From: a virus
Direction: 5' to 3' (one strand)
IMG/VR virus record: IMGVR_UViG_3300012920_003396
Location: 1 to 31,460 of that record
Length of the DNA stretch: 31,460 bases
In this document: positions 1-6,170 of the stretch, piece after piece
Layout: the number at the start of each line of letters is the position of its first letter
Position numbering within the stretch: the stretch's first letter is position 1
The notes under the pieces: model-generated
Database searches by the model: none
Told to the model about the DNA's origin: nothing
What the model saw: the letters and a program-made list of their open reading frames with translations, nothing else
Program-made: the position numbers and the translations under genes

Positions 1-75
1 CAAAATAATTTAAAATATTTTTTTCGGTGCATGGGCTCCCTCTTTTCTCTACGTGTGTACGTGTGAAACGTAGCA

Positions 76-102
76 GGGGTAAGGGATACGAGGGCAAAGG
101 GG
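76..102 (+). other. Canonical G-quadruplex motif
   Basis: Four G-runs occur in order: GGGG at 76-79, GGG at 83-85, GGG at 92-94 and GGGG at 99-102. The loops are 3, 6 and 4 bases. This fits the usual rule of three or more G with loops of 1-7 bases. Further GGGG runs follow at 114-117, 122-125 and 162-165, and a run of six G lies at 252-257. Such runs are rare elsewhere in this AT-rich window. Formation in the cell is inferred only. Confidence 0.6.
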
Positions 103-312
103 TGCAGGTGGCAGGGGTGCAGGGGCGTACGTGTGCGAATAGCTACAACGTAGGCAGGGCAGGGGCTACAGACAAAAACAAAACGCCAAAAAATTGGGAC
201 GGCACCACAGAAAAACAAAATCGAGGGCAATAAAATATCGGTTTTGCAGATGGGGGGTCGTTGCGTGAAATACCATAGGACCCAATACCTACGGGTATCT
301 AATATTTTTTTG

Positions 313-320
313 TACCTTTG
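313..320 (+). promoter_or_regulatory. Bacteroidota-type -7 promoter box
   Basis: TACCTTTG matches TAnnTTTG and lies 22 bases before the ATG at 343. No convincing -33 TTTG is present at the usual spacing. Confidence 0.6.
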
Positions 321-342
321 TATATAATTAAAATAATATACC

Positions 343-534
343 ATGGATGGATTAACAATAAAAGATGGTAGGTTAATTAATAACCGACCTAATAGTATTA
401 CAGGAATAGAGGAGGCTGCTATGTTGAAGAGAGCTGCGAAGAAAGCGAGAAAGGTTGAGCAGATTGCGGCAGGAATGGAGATGGCTGAGTCTATGAAAGA
501 GATGAGAACCATCATGAGTAAGAGAAAATTCTAA
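343..534 (+). CDS. Small basic protein of unknown function
   Basis: This 63-residue protein starts at the ATG at 343; a second ATG lies two codons in. It has a short N-terminal part with a G-R-L-I-N-N-R-P stretch, then a Lys/Ala/Met-rich segment from about residue 25 to the end that should form one long amphipathic helix. I do not recognise the family. It is a single-gene unit, with a TAnnTTTG box immediately upstream and a factor-independent terminator just after the stop. That supports it as a real, separately expressed gene. Function is unknown; a small nucleic-acid- or protein-binding accessory factor is only a guess. Confidence 0.6.
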   Translation: MDGLTIKDGRLINNRPNSITGIEEAAMLKRAAKKARKVEQIAAGMEMAESMKEMRTIMSKRKF

Positions 535-560
535 CAACAAATGTCCTTAATGTTGTTTAG

Positions 561-588
561 GGGATACCTTTATGGTGTCCCTTTTTTA
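561..588 (+). terminator. Intrinsic terminator
   Basis: An 8-bp stem (561-568 with 574-581, one G-T pair) has a 5-base loop and is followed by six T. A second weaker hairpin (AACAACA at 533-539, TGTTGTT at 551-557) lies directly before it, overlapping the stop codon of the small gene. Confidence 0.85.
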
Positions 589-596
589 TTTCACTG

Positions 597-696
597 TGTC
601 GATAATAATATAGTTAGTGTCGATTCTATGTCGATTTCAAAATAGTTAAGTAGTTGATTCATAGTTAGTTATTTTTTTTTATGTCGATATGTCGAT
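597..696 (+). repeat. Five TGTCGAT direct repeats
   Basis: Copies lie at 597-603, 618-624, 629-635, 682-688 and 690-696, all in the same orientation. The first four are 21, 11 and 53 bases apart, close to 2, 1 and 5 helical turns, so they would lie on about the same DNA face. The fifth is only 8 bases after the fourth. This suggests a protein-binding array. Confidence 0.7.
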
Positions 697-765
697 TTTA
701 AAGTCTCGTATATAAGAAAGAGTTACGCAGTAGTAATAATATATATATATATATAGGGGAAAATT

Positions 766-801
766 TTTGACACATGACATAAGAGATATTTATTATCTTT
801 G
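766..801 (+). promoter_or_regulatory. groEL promoter
   Basis: The -7 box TATCTTTG is at 794-801 and a TTTG is at 766-769. The spacing of 24 bases is slightly longer than the usual 17-23. The groEL ATG follows 22 bases after the box. Confidence 0.7.
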
Positions 802-823
802 TAAAAATTAAATTTAATTCAAT

Positions 824-2437
824 ATGCAACAACATGGATACAATCCGAAGGAGTTAAACTTCGGAGAGGAAGGACGAAAGAAGTTAGAAAGCGGAATCAC
901 GAAACTCGCTAATGCTGTAAAGAGTACACTCGGTCCTCGAGGTAACACAGTATTAATTGAATCACCACATCACACATCAGGTATCACAGTTACTAAAGAT
1001 GGTGTCACTGTAGCTAAGTCAATAGACTTGGTAGACCCGGTGGAGAATCTCGCAGTCAAGATAATGAAAGAGGCTGCGGATAGGACTGCGACTCTTGCAG
1101 GAGATGGAACAACCACAGCGATAGTATTAGCTGAAGCTATTATTAATATTGGTAATAAATATATTACTGATACACACAATCGTACTGAGGTACTAAGAGA
1201 GTTGGTCTTAGCTAAGGATTATGTAGTTGAGATGTTAGCTAAAGATTCTCTTAATATAACTGACAAGACGTTGAAAGATGTGGCTATAGTATCAGCGAAC
1301 AATGATGCTGAGGTGGGAGAGTTGATAACTGAAACTTATCTTGAGGTAGGCAAGGATGGTCTTGTTACAGTAGAGAAGGCACAGGGTGCTGAGACTTATT
1401 ATGAAACCACTAAAGGTTTACAAGTTGATAGAGGTTACATGTCAAACATGTTTGTGAACAATCACAAGAATGATGAGTGTATACTTGAGGATGTACATAT
1501 ATTAGTATCTGACTCAGAGATAAGTAGTATCATGCAGATTGATGGTGTATTGAAACCATTGGTAGCTGACCGACATAATATAAAGTTATTAATCATTGCA
1601 CCTTGTTCCAAGGAAATGGAGAACACGCTAACAGCTAATGTAGTAAAGAATGGTTTAAAGATATGTTCTATACCACCTCCCAACTTTGGATACAAACAAC
1701 ATGAGTTGATGAGCGACATTGCTGTGTCAGTAGGAGCAACATACTTCAGTGAGAAGACAGGAGATGATTTAAGCCTTATCGAGTTCAGCGACTTGGGTAA
1801 AGCTAAGAAGGTTATAGTGGGTAGGTCAAAGACAGTCATCATTAATAATGATGATGAGGATTTGGTATACAAGAGAGACCTGAGAGTTGAGGAGCTATGG
1901 GTTCAACATAATAATACAAAGAAGAAAGCAGATAGGGATTTTATAAAATCTCGAATTGCCACCCTTACGGGTGGCGTGGGTGTCATACATGTAGGAGGAG
2001 ACACTGACATAGAGCAGAAAGAATTATATGATAGAGTTGATGATGCAGTATGTGCTGTTCGAGCTGCACTAAGTGAAGGGATACTTCCGGGAGGAGGAGT
2101 TGCTTTGATGAGATATGCAGATATGTATAATCGCATGGACCACAAGGACAAGAACATAAAGGCAGCTATACAGATAATGTCTGAAGCGTTAATGGCTCCT
2201 GTTGTACAGATACTTACTAACGCAGGAAAAAACTTTGAGGATATATATACAGAGATACCAAAGAAGAACCATGGCTATGATGTGAAGAATGAAAAGAAAG
2301 GAGACTTGATAAAGATGGGAGTAATAGACCCATCCAAAGTAACAAGGTCTGCTCTTATCAATGCTATGTCTGTAGCGACAACAATACTAAGTACAAATGC
2401 AATAGTAACAATGGCGAGAAGTTATGAAACCAATTAA
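824..2437 (+). CDS. groEL: Phage chaperonin GroEL (HSP60)
   Basis: This 537-residue protein is full length compared with about 548 in Escherichia coli GroEL. It would form the ATP-driven ring that encloses and folds client proteins in the host cytoplasm. The equatorial ATP-binding signatures are all present: TLGPRGN (35-41), TKDGVTVAK (57-65, with Asp59 matching Asp52) and GDGTTTA (93-99, Asp94 matching Asp87). So are RVDDA (Asp407 matching catalytic Asp398) and GGGVAL (423-428). Residues about 205-345 look like the apical domain. The flexible Gly-Gly-Met tail of bacterial GroEL is absent; the protein ends shortly after the last equatorial helix. It has its own promoter, overlaps a groES-like gene by 14 bases and is therefore probably co-translated with it. 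The intact catalytic residues argue for an active ATPase. Confidence 0.97.
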   Translation: MQQHGYNPKELNFGEEGRKKLESGITKLANAVKSTLGPRGNTVLIESPHHTSGITVTKDGVTVAKSIDLVDPVENLAVKIMKEAADRTATLAGDGTTTAIVLAEAIINIGNKYITDTHNRTEVLRELVLAKDYVVEMLAKDSLNITDKTLKDVAIVSANNDAEVGELITETYLEVGKDGLVTVEKAQGAETYYETTKGLQVDRGYMSNMFVNNHKNDECILEDVHILVSDSEISSIMQIDGVLKPLVADRHNIKLLIIAPCSKEMENTLTANVVKNGLKICSIPPPNFGYKQHELMSDIAVSVGATYFSEKTGDDLSLIEFSDLGKAKKVIVGRSKTVIINNDDEDLVYKRDLRVEELWVQHNNTKKKADRDFIKSRIATLTGGVGVIHVGGDTDIEQKELYDRVDDAVCAVRAALSEGILPGGGVALMRYADMYNRMDHKDKNIKAAIQIMSEALMAPVVQILTNAGKNFEDIYTEIPKKNHGYDVKNEKKGDLIKMGVIDPSKVTRSALINAMSVATTILSTNAIVTMARSYETN

Positions 2438-2681
2438 TAAATATATTATAATAAAACCTATTGATGAGGAAATAAAAACCTCATCAGGTCTTTTACTATC
2501 TGCACATGATGTAGATAAGTTTAGATATAAGAAAGCAAAAGTAATAAAGCCGGGAACAACAGTTGAGGATATAAAGGAGGGAGATGAGATTTACTTTGAT
2601 AAACGTACAGGCTACTCTATGATGCTTAACAATGAGAAGGTAACTATCATTGTTGAGAGGGACGTTGTTGTTGTCTTGTAA
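2424..2681 (+). CDS. groES: GroES-like co-chaperonin
   Basis: This 85-residue protein would be the lid for the chaperonin ring. The start K-P-I-N-K-Y-I-I-I-K-P matches the first strand of GroES. Residues 16-31 fit the mobile loop, with Leu-Leu-Leu at 23-25 in place of the Ile-Val-Leu that docks on GroEL. KEGDEIYFD (51-59) matches the conserved G-D-x-(V/I)-x-F core. The C-terminal hydrophobic strand is also present. It is shorter than the bacterial protein (97 residues), mainly in the roof region. It overlaps the end of groEL by 14 bases, so the order groEL-groES is the reverse of the usual bacterial operon. Its 3' end overlaps the minus-strand gene by 35 bases. T4 gp31 is a known phage example of this role. 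Confidence 0.85.
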   Translation: MKPINKYIIIKPIDEEIKTSSGLLLSAHDVDKFRYKKAKVIKPGTTVEDIKEGDEIYFDKRTGYSMMLNNEKVTIIVERDVVVVL

Positions 2682-3087
2682 TCTTATTCATTTTCTTAAT
2701 CATGTTTCGGTACACCTTGTCGGTGTACTTTACATTCTTGTTGAACATAGGATTGATGTAAGGTTCTTCAGATAGTTCCTTACCACTAAGTTGATTATAC
2801 ATATTAGTCATCATACGTTGTGACTTAAACGATACTTTGTATATTGTTTTGTGAGTATGATTCTTTTTCTTGGAGAATACTTCAATCCATCCGTCACGTA
2901 GTAGTTCGTCAAACCTTCTCTCTCTCCAAGGAAGTAGTTCATCAAACTCCTTAAACTTTTGTTTGGTAAAGTATTTCTCTGAACGTAAGAAGAGTAGCAT
3001 CTCAAGTTCCGCAGTCTTGAGCTTATACTTTTGCAAAGTATAGTATCTGATTACCCTCCAATACTTGAGGTAGTCATCTTGAGCCAT
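2647..3087 (-). CDS. Probable winged-helix DNA-binding protein
   Basis: This 146-residue protein is the only minus-strand gene in the window. Residues 25-86 read as a MarR-like winged helix: a helix at 25-35, a second at 41-51, a likely recognition helix at about 55-66 (R-E-R-R-F-D-E-L-L), and a basic hairpin wing at about 70-86. The tail is basic and helical (Y-T-D-K-V-Y-R-N-M-I). I have the impression that similar proteins are common in marine phages next to small basic virion genes. It converges on groES with a 35-base overlap and shares its upstream region with the gene at 3146. It could regulate that gene, the repeats before groEL, or both. The fold is inferred by eye and the regulatory role is a guess. 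Confidence 0.7.
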   Translation of the reverse strand: MAQDDYLKYWRVIRYYTLQKYKLKTAELEMLLFLRSEKYFTKQKFKEFDELLPWRERRFDELLRDGWIEVFSKKKNHTHKTIYKVSFKSQRMMTNMYNQLSGKELSEEPYINPMFNKNVKYTDKVYRNMIKKMNKITRQQQRPSQQ

Positions 3088-3102
3088 TAAAATAAATTTA
3101 AT

Positions 3103-3110
3103 TAAATTTG
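3103..3110 (+). promoter_or_regulatory. -7 box for the gene at 3146
   Basis: TAAATTTG fits TAnnTTTG and lies 35 bases before the ATG at 3146. It overlaps the dyad shared with the opposing promoter. Confidence 0.55.
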
Positions 3111-3122
3111 TATTTTACAAAT
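3106..3122. promoter_or_regulatory. Perfect dyad between opposing promoters
   Basis: ATTTGTA (3106-3112) and TACAAAT (3116-3122) are perfect inverted copies separated by three T. The dyad is built from the two TTTG ends of the facing -7 boxes. It could be a repressor site, or simply a by-product of the two boxes. Confidence 0.5.
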
Positions 3123-3125
3123 ATA
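3118..3125 (-). promoter_or_regulatory. -7 box for the minus-strand gene
   Basis: Read on the minus strand this is TATATTTG, 30 bases before the ATG at 3087. It points towards the + strand box at 3103-3110, so each transcript would start by crossing the other promoter. Confidence 0.55.
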
Positions 3126-3145
3126 TAAATTAAAATTTTTTTATC

Positions 3146-3697
3146 ATGGCATACAAAAGAGACATGTCTTCGCCTTTAGCTGTTACTCCTAATCCGGGTG
3201 ACCCTGTAAAGAGGATGAAGAAAAGAATAGCTAAAGCTAAATTAAAAAACGAGTTAAAGGCTGTTAAAGCAAAAGGGAAAAACAAACGTAAAGTAACAAA
3301 AGCTAAAGCAGATGCGAAAGCAGATGCAATCTTGAAAAACAAAAAAGATAGACGAGCAAAAAGAATCTCATCAGTTGCGAAAAGCGTTAGAACTAAAAGC
3401 GTAAACGTAAAAGGAGATAGAAGACTGTCAGGTGACAACGTAACAAAGACAACTAAGATTACGAAAACCAAAAACGTAAACAAGAACAAGAACACTTCCC
3501 TAACTAACCAACAGAAGCAAGCTCAAAAGCAAAAACAAAAAGGAGCAAAAGCTTACGGAGGAGCAGGAGGAAGTTCTCGTGCAGGAGCAGGTTCACGTTC
3601 ATCTGCTGACAAAAGCAAAGTTACTTATAAGTCAAAGAACTATAGCGGATACAATGCAGAAAAAAGAGCGAGGAGAATGAGAAGAACAGCCCCGTAA
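3146..3697 (+). CDS. Lys/Arg-rich basic protein
   Basis: This 183-residue protein is extremely basic and has almost no hydrophobic core. Residues about 20-90 are Lys/Ala/Arg-rich with repeated K-A-K and A-D-A-K words. Residues about 95-130 are Lys/Thr/Asn/Gln-rich. Residues about 135-155 are Gly/Ala/Ser-rich, and the tail is Arg-rich (K-R-A-R-R-M-R-R). This composition resembles histone tails and DNA-condensing virion proteins. A role in packing or neutralising phage DNA, or in binding host nucleic acid, is plausible but inferred from composition alone. It has its own TAnnTTTG box and is followed by a long hairpin at 3730-3767. Confidence 0.75.
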   Translation: MAYKRDMSSPLAVTPNPGDPVKRMKKRIAKAKLKNELKAVKAKGKNKRKVTKAKADAKADAILKNKKDRRAKRISSVAKSVRTKSVNVKGDRRLSGDNVTKTTKITKTKNVNKNKNTSLTNQQKQAQKQKQKGAKAYGGAGGSSRAGAGSRSSADKSKVTYKSKNYSGYNAEKRARRMRRTAP

Positions 3698-3729
3698 AGC
3701 GGATGATAAAAAAAATAAACCAAATACAC

Positions 3730-3767
3730 GCATTCATATCCTTTCTCAATAGAGAGAGGATGAATGC
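3730..3767 (+). other. Long RNA hairpin without T-run
   Basis: Left arm 3730-3747 and right arm 3752-3767 pair over 16 positions with one G-T pair and a 2-base bulge, around an AATA loop. No T-run follows, so it is not a standard terminator. It may be a processing site or a stability element between the two basic-protein genes. Confidence 0.65.
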
Positions 3768-3800
3768 TATGGTACATTCACACACTCCAATATTTTAATC

Positions 3801-4094
3801 ATGGCAATAAAGAACAAAGAGGAAAGGAAAAAGAAATTAGAAGCTTATAAAAAATATCAAAAGGAAGCTGCATCAAGAACAAAGATGGCTAAAGAAAAAA
3901 GAGATAAGCTAAAGTCTACGAAGAGAAAGTCCATGGAGAAAAAAAATAAAGAGAAGAAAGAAAGGATGTTGAAGTTTGTAGAAGCATCTAAACAACAGAG
4001 ACAAGAGAATGAGTCTCAAAGAAAAGCAAGAAGTTATAACAGAGATACAGGTTCAGGTATTAAAAAGCTTCAGTGGTTAAAGACCGGAATCTAA
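3801..4094 (+). CDS. Small basic helical protein
   Basis: This 97-residue protein is rich in Lys, Glu and Arg and predicted by eye to be one long charged helix over residues 1-80, ending in K-L-Q-W-L-K. I do not recognise the family. It lies in a run of small basic genes between the winged-helix gene and the first virion surface genes. No promoter box is visible directly upstream, so it is probably read from the promoter at 3103 through the hairpin at 3730-3767. A nucleic-acid-binding or virion core role is possible. Confidence 0.7.
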   Translation: MAIKNKEERKKKLEAYKKYQKEAASRTKMAKEKRDKLKSTKRKSMEKKNKEKKERMLKFVEASKQQRQENESQRKARSYNRDTGSGIKKLQWLKTGI

Positions 4095-4114
4095 AGTATA
4101 TTAATTTTTATCAT

Positions 4115-4122
4115 TATCTTTG
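4115..4122 (+). promoter_or_regulatory. -7 promoter box
   Basis: TATCTTTG lies 21 bases before the ATG at 4144. The leader is A/T-only apart from the box. Confidence 0.7.
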
Positions 4123-4143
4123 TTTAAATAAAAATTTTTAAAA

Positions 4144-4368
4144 ATGAAAAAGCAAGGTTACAACGCAAGACTTGATGAGTCAATAGGTGGAAGACACAAA
4201 GGAGCTCACAAGCAATCAATGAAAGACAGAAGAGACGAAAGTAAAGCTATGTCTAAAAAAATGTATGGTCACTCTTATGGAGCAGACAAAGGAATGTCTT
4301 ATCGTCATTCTCATCCTGAGTGCGTTAACTATGTGAAGAAGCATCTATCAGGATTGATTAAAAAGTAA
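4144..4368 (+). CDS. Small basic His-rich protein
   Basis: This 74-residue protein is basic and rich in His, Lys, Ser and Gly. It has a middle part S-M-K-D-R-R-D-E-S-K-A-M and a C-terminal stretch with H-S-H-P-E-C-V-N-Y-V-K-K-H. The single Cys with nearby His residues might bind a metal, but one Cys and scattered His are weak evidence. It has its own promoter. Its stop codon overlaps the start of the next gene (TAATG), so the two are probably translated together. I do not recognise a function. Confidence 0.7.
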   Translation: MKKQGYNARLDESIGGRHKGAHKQSMKDRRDESKAMSKKMYGHSYGADKGMSYRHSHPECVNYVKKHLSGLIKK

Positions 4369-4535
4369 TGGATAACAACACATCAAAAGGTCTTGGAGAC
4401 TCGATAGAAAAGTTCACTACTAAGACAGGCATTAAGTCTGTAGTAAAGAAAGTAACTAAAGCTATGGGAGTTGAGGATTGTGGTTGTGGGAAAAGACGTG
4501 ACGCATTAAATAAAGTTGTACCTTATAAAAAATAA
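4368..4535 (+). CDS. Mini-protein with CGCGKRRD motif
   Basis: This 55-residue gene starts at the ATG overlapping the previous stop (TAATG) and ends 3 bases before the next ATG. The first 30 residues are Lys/Thr-rich and probably helical. The C-terminal half has E-D-C-G-C-G-K-R-R-D-A-L-N-K, with Cys38 and Cys40. I have a recollection of similar C-G-C-x-K-R-(R/K)-x-x-L-N endings in small proteins of many Bacteroidota phages, which makes this a real gene despite its size. The function is unknown to me. The Cys pair could bind metal, perhaps in a dimer or oligomer, or be redox active. Confidence 0.75.
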   Translation: MDNNTSKGLGDSIEKFTTKTGIKSVVKKVTKAMGVEDCGCGKRRDALNKVVPYKK

Positions 4536-4538
4536 ACA

Positions 4539-5012
4539 ATGGCATATCAAAAATTACAAGCCGGGTCTGCATTAGCTGTTATAAAAAGTGATGATGTAGA
4601 CATCCCTAATCCTGCATCATTAATGGTGTCATCTACAACAACGTCTGCTACAGCAAGTCAGTTAAACGATACAAATCAAAATTTTAATACATTGGGTGTA
4701 AAACCGGGTGATATTATATATGATAGTAGTAACACTGTTGCTTCAAAAGTAAACTTTGTTGTAAGTGACAATGAGTTAAATGTAACTCCTGCTATAGCAA
4801 GTGGTGCAAATTATAAACTATATGCACAATCATCACTACCAAGCAACGGGTGTGTATTATACATTGGCTCAGGTGGAGATGTAAGCATTACTACTGTTAG
4901 TGGAGACACTGTATTATTTAAAGGATTAGTAACAGGACAGTTTGTTCCTGTCCAAACTATACGTGTTAATAGCACAGGTACAGCAGCAGCAGACATAATC
5001 GCATTGTGGTAA
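4539..5012 (+). CDS. Putative virion surface protein
   Basis: This 157-residue protein is rich in Ser, Thr, Val and Ala and reads as nearly all beta strand. The C-terminal part (G-C-V-L-Y-I-G-S-G-G-D at about 104-114, then V-P-V-Q-T-I-R-V and I-I-A-L-W at the end) resembles a conserved small protein I associate with the structural regions of many marine phages. There it is usually annotated as a virion or spike protein. Residues about 40-90 hold a separate beta module (V-K-P-G-D-I-I-Y-D). The gene starts 3 bases after the preceding one and ends 3 bases before the lectin gene. A decoration or adaptor role is inferred, not shown. Confidence 0.7.
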   Translation: MAYQKLQAGSALAVIKSDDVDIPNPASLMVSSTTTSATASQLNDTNQNFNTLGVKPGDIIYDSSNTVASKVNFVVSDNELNVTPAIASGANYKLYAQSSLPSNGCVLYIGSGGDVSITTVSGDTVLFKGLVTGQFVPVQTIRVNSTGTAAADIIALW

Positions 5013-5015
5013 GAG

Positions 5016-5852
5016 ATGAATCTATCAGGACTCGCTAACATAATAGGAAACTCCATTGTTGGAGGTATTCCCGGAGGGGGAGGAGGAACACCACCTCAAC
5101 CTGCGAATGCGTGGTCTATGCTTACAGATGGTGTTAATCAATATGCTCAGTCCGTTACTACACCTTACAGTACACTTGATGGAGATTCTAAGTGGTCTAT
5201 TAGTATGTGGTTAAAACCTGATAACTTTACCCACCATAGAATAGTTTTTTATATATCAAGAGACACTACTGCACAAAACTCACAATGCTTTGCTTTTTTA
5301 AGAGCAGGGGGTAAACTACAGTTTTCTATAAAGCAAGGAAATTTTCATAAACAAACATCTGTTGCTTTAACTGCAGGTGTATGGCAACATGTAGCAATAA
5401 CAGTTGACTTAACAACAGGAGTAAGTTACACTTATGTAGACATGTATATAAATGGTGTTCTTTCTAATGGAACAGACACTATGCAATCTACTTTTGGTAT
5501 CACAAGTGCACCAACATCTACGTCAAAAATAGGCATAGGTGAGGATGCGGTTTCAAATTATCTACCTACATACTACGGACATATTGATGAGTTTGCCATA
5601 TGGAGTGGTATAAAATTAAGTTCCTCAGATGTATTAGGTATTTATAATCAAGGCGGTGCAGGAAAGCCCGGCAACTTAAATCAATTAACTAACCCACCAA
5701 ACTTGTGGTACAGATTCGGAGATAACAACACACCTCCCGGAAGTGGAACTGCTATTCCTAATCAAGGAAGTTCAGGAGCTACGGATAATGCAATCGCTAT
5801 CAATTACTTATCTCCCCCTGCTCAGGGTCCTTTTGTAAATGATACACCTTAA
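5016..5852 (+). CDS. LamG-type lectin-like virion protein
   Basis: This 278-residue protein has a short N-terminal segment, a Gly/Pro linker (about 18-30) and a concanavalin-like LamG/pentraxin-type jelly roll at about 40-220. The diagnostic stretches are W-S-I-S-M-W-L-K-P, G-V-W-Q-H-V-A-I-T-V-D, the Y-I-N-G-V strand, and G-H-I-D-E-F-A-I-W near the end. Such domains bind sugars. In a phage structural region the likely role is surface display and attachment to host or environmental polysaccharide. The N-terminal 20 residues probably anchor it to the particle. It lies between two other probable virion genes. Confidence 0.82.
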   Translation: MNLSGLANIIGNSIVGGIPGGGGGTPPQPANAWSMLTDGVNQYAQSVTTPYSTLDGDSKWSISMWLKPDNFTHHRIVFYISRDTTAQNSQCFAFLRAGGKLQFSIKQGNFHKQTSVALTAGVWQHVAITVDLTTGVSYTYVDMYINGVLSNGTDTMQSTFGITSAPTSTSKIGIGEDAVSNYLPTYYGHIDEFAIWSGIKLSSSDVLGIYNQGGAGKPGNLNQLTNPPNLWYRFGDNNTPPGSGTAIPNQGSSGATDNAIAINYLSPPAQGPFVNDTP

Positions 5853-5862
5853 TATATAAACT

Positions 5863-6117
5863 ATGGCAGTAAGAAGTACATATAATTTTTACGCAGTGAT
5901 AAATGTAAGTGACCTTAATAAAATGGATTACTCACAAATATCAACCACCTCACGAGAAACAGTTAGATACAACATTGCTAATACAGAGTTTATAACTTCA
6001 TGGAACACTACACCTACTTTTATTAGTGATGGAAGTGTTACTCCTGTTAGCACAATGAACCATGCTGATGCAGTGGAGCTTGTTGCTTCTGCTGATTGGA
6101 GTCTTCCTATAGAGTAA
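5863..6117 (+). CDS. Small protein of unknown function
   Basis: This 84-residue protein starts with Y-N-F-Y-A-V-I-N-V-S-D-L and ends L-V-A-S-A-D-W-S-L-P-I-E. The middle is Thr/Ser/Asn-rich. I do not recognise it. It starts 10 bases after the lectin gene and precedes a promoter, so it closes this transcription unit. By position it may be a small virion protein or a partner of the lectin protein. Confidence 0.65.
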   Translation: MAVRSTYNFYAVINVSDLNKMDYSQISTTSRETVRYNIANTEFITSWNTTPTFISDGSVTPVSTMNHADAVELVASADWSLPIE

Positions 6118-6130
6118 AAAAATAATTTTG

Positions 6131-6138
6131 TATATTTG
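6131..6138 (+). promoter_or_regulatory. -7 promoter box
   Basis: TATATTTG lies 32 bases before the ATG at 6171 and would drive the first lysis pair. Confidence 0.6.
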
Positions 6139-6170
6139 TGACAATGAATTAATAGACACTTTTTTATGTC

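Larger units (their letters stand above)
1..342. other. Noncoding region with G-rich cluster
   Basis: I see no convincing gene here. The one open frame (27-233) has repetitive, low-complexity codon use and no promoter. The stretch 73-165 is much richer in G on this strand than the surrounding phage DNA. It contains GCAGGGG at 73, 111, 119 and 159, and ACGTGTG at 51, 59 and 129. A perfect 6-bp inverted repeat (CTACGT at 49-54, ACGTAG at 68-73) lies at its left edge, and a small hairpin (ATACC at 285-289, GGTAT at 294-298) lies near its right edge. A control or origin-type role is possible but unproven. Confidence 0.6.
589..823 (+). promoter_or_regulatory. AT-rich control region upstream of groEL
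   Basis: No gene is visible in these 235 bases. They contain five direct copies of TGTCGAT (597, 618, 629, 682, 690), several TAGTT words between them, a run of alternating A and T at about 739-755, and then the groEL promoter. Repeats beside an AT-rich tract are the usual make-up of either an operator array or an iteron-type replication origin. The sequence alone does not decide between them. Confidence 0.55.

Noticed and set aside
27-233. 68-codon open frame in the G-rich region
   Set aside because: Low-complexity, Gly/Arg-rich reading of a repeat-rich stretch, with no promoter box and composition unlike every other gene here.
739-755. Alternating A/T run as a stand-alone promoter
   Set aside because: The nearby TATCTTTG box at 794-801 explains groEL expression better; the tract is kept only as part of the control region.
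1462-1872. 136-codon minus-strand frame inside groEL
   Set aside because: Lies wholly inside a well-supported GroEL gene; no promoter or family signature.
3130-3495. 121-codon minus-strand hydrophobic frame
   Set aside because: Antisense reading of a Lys-rich gene gives runs of Phe and Leu; not a real membrane protein.
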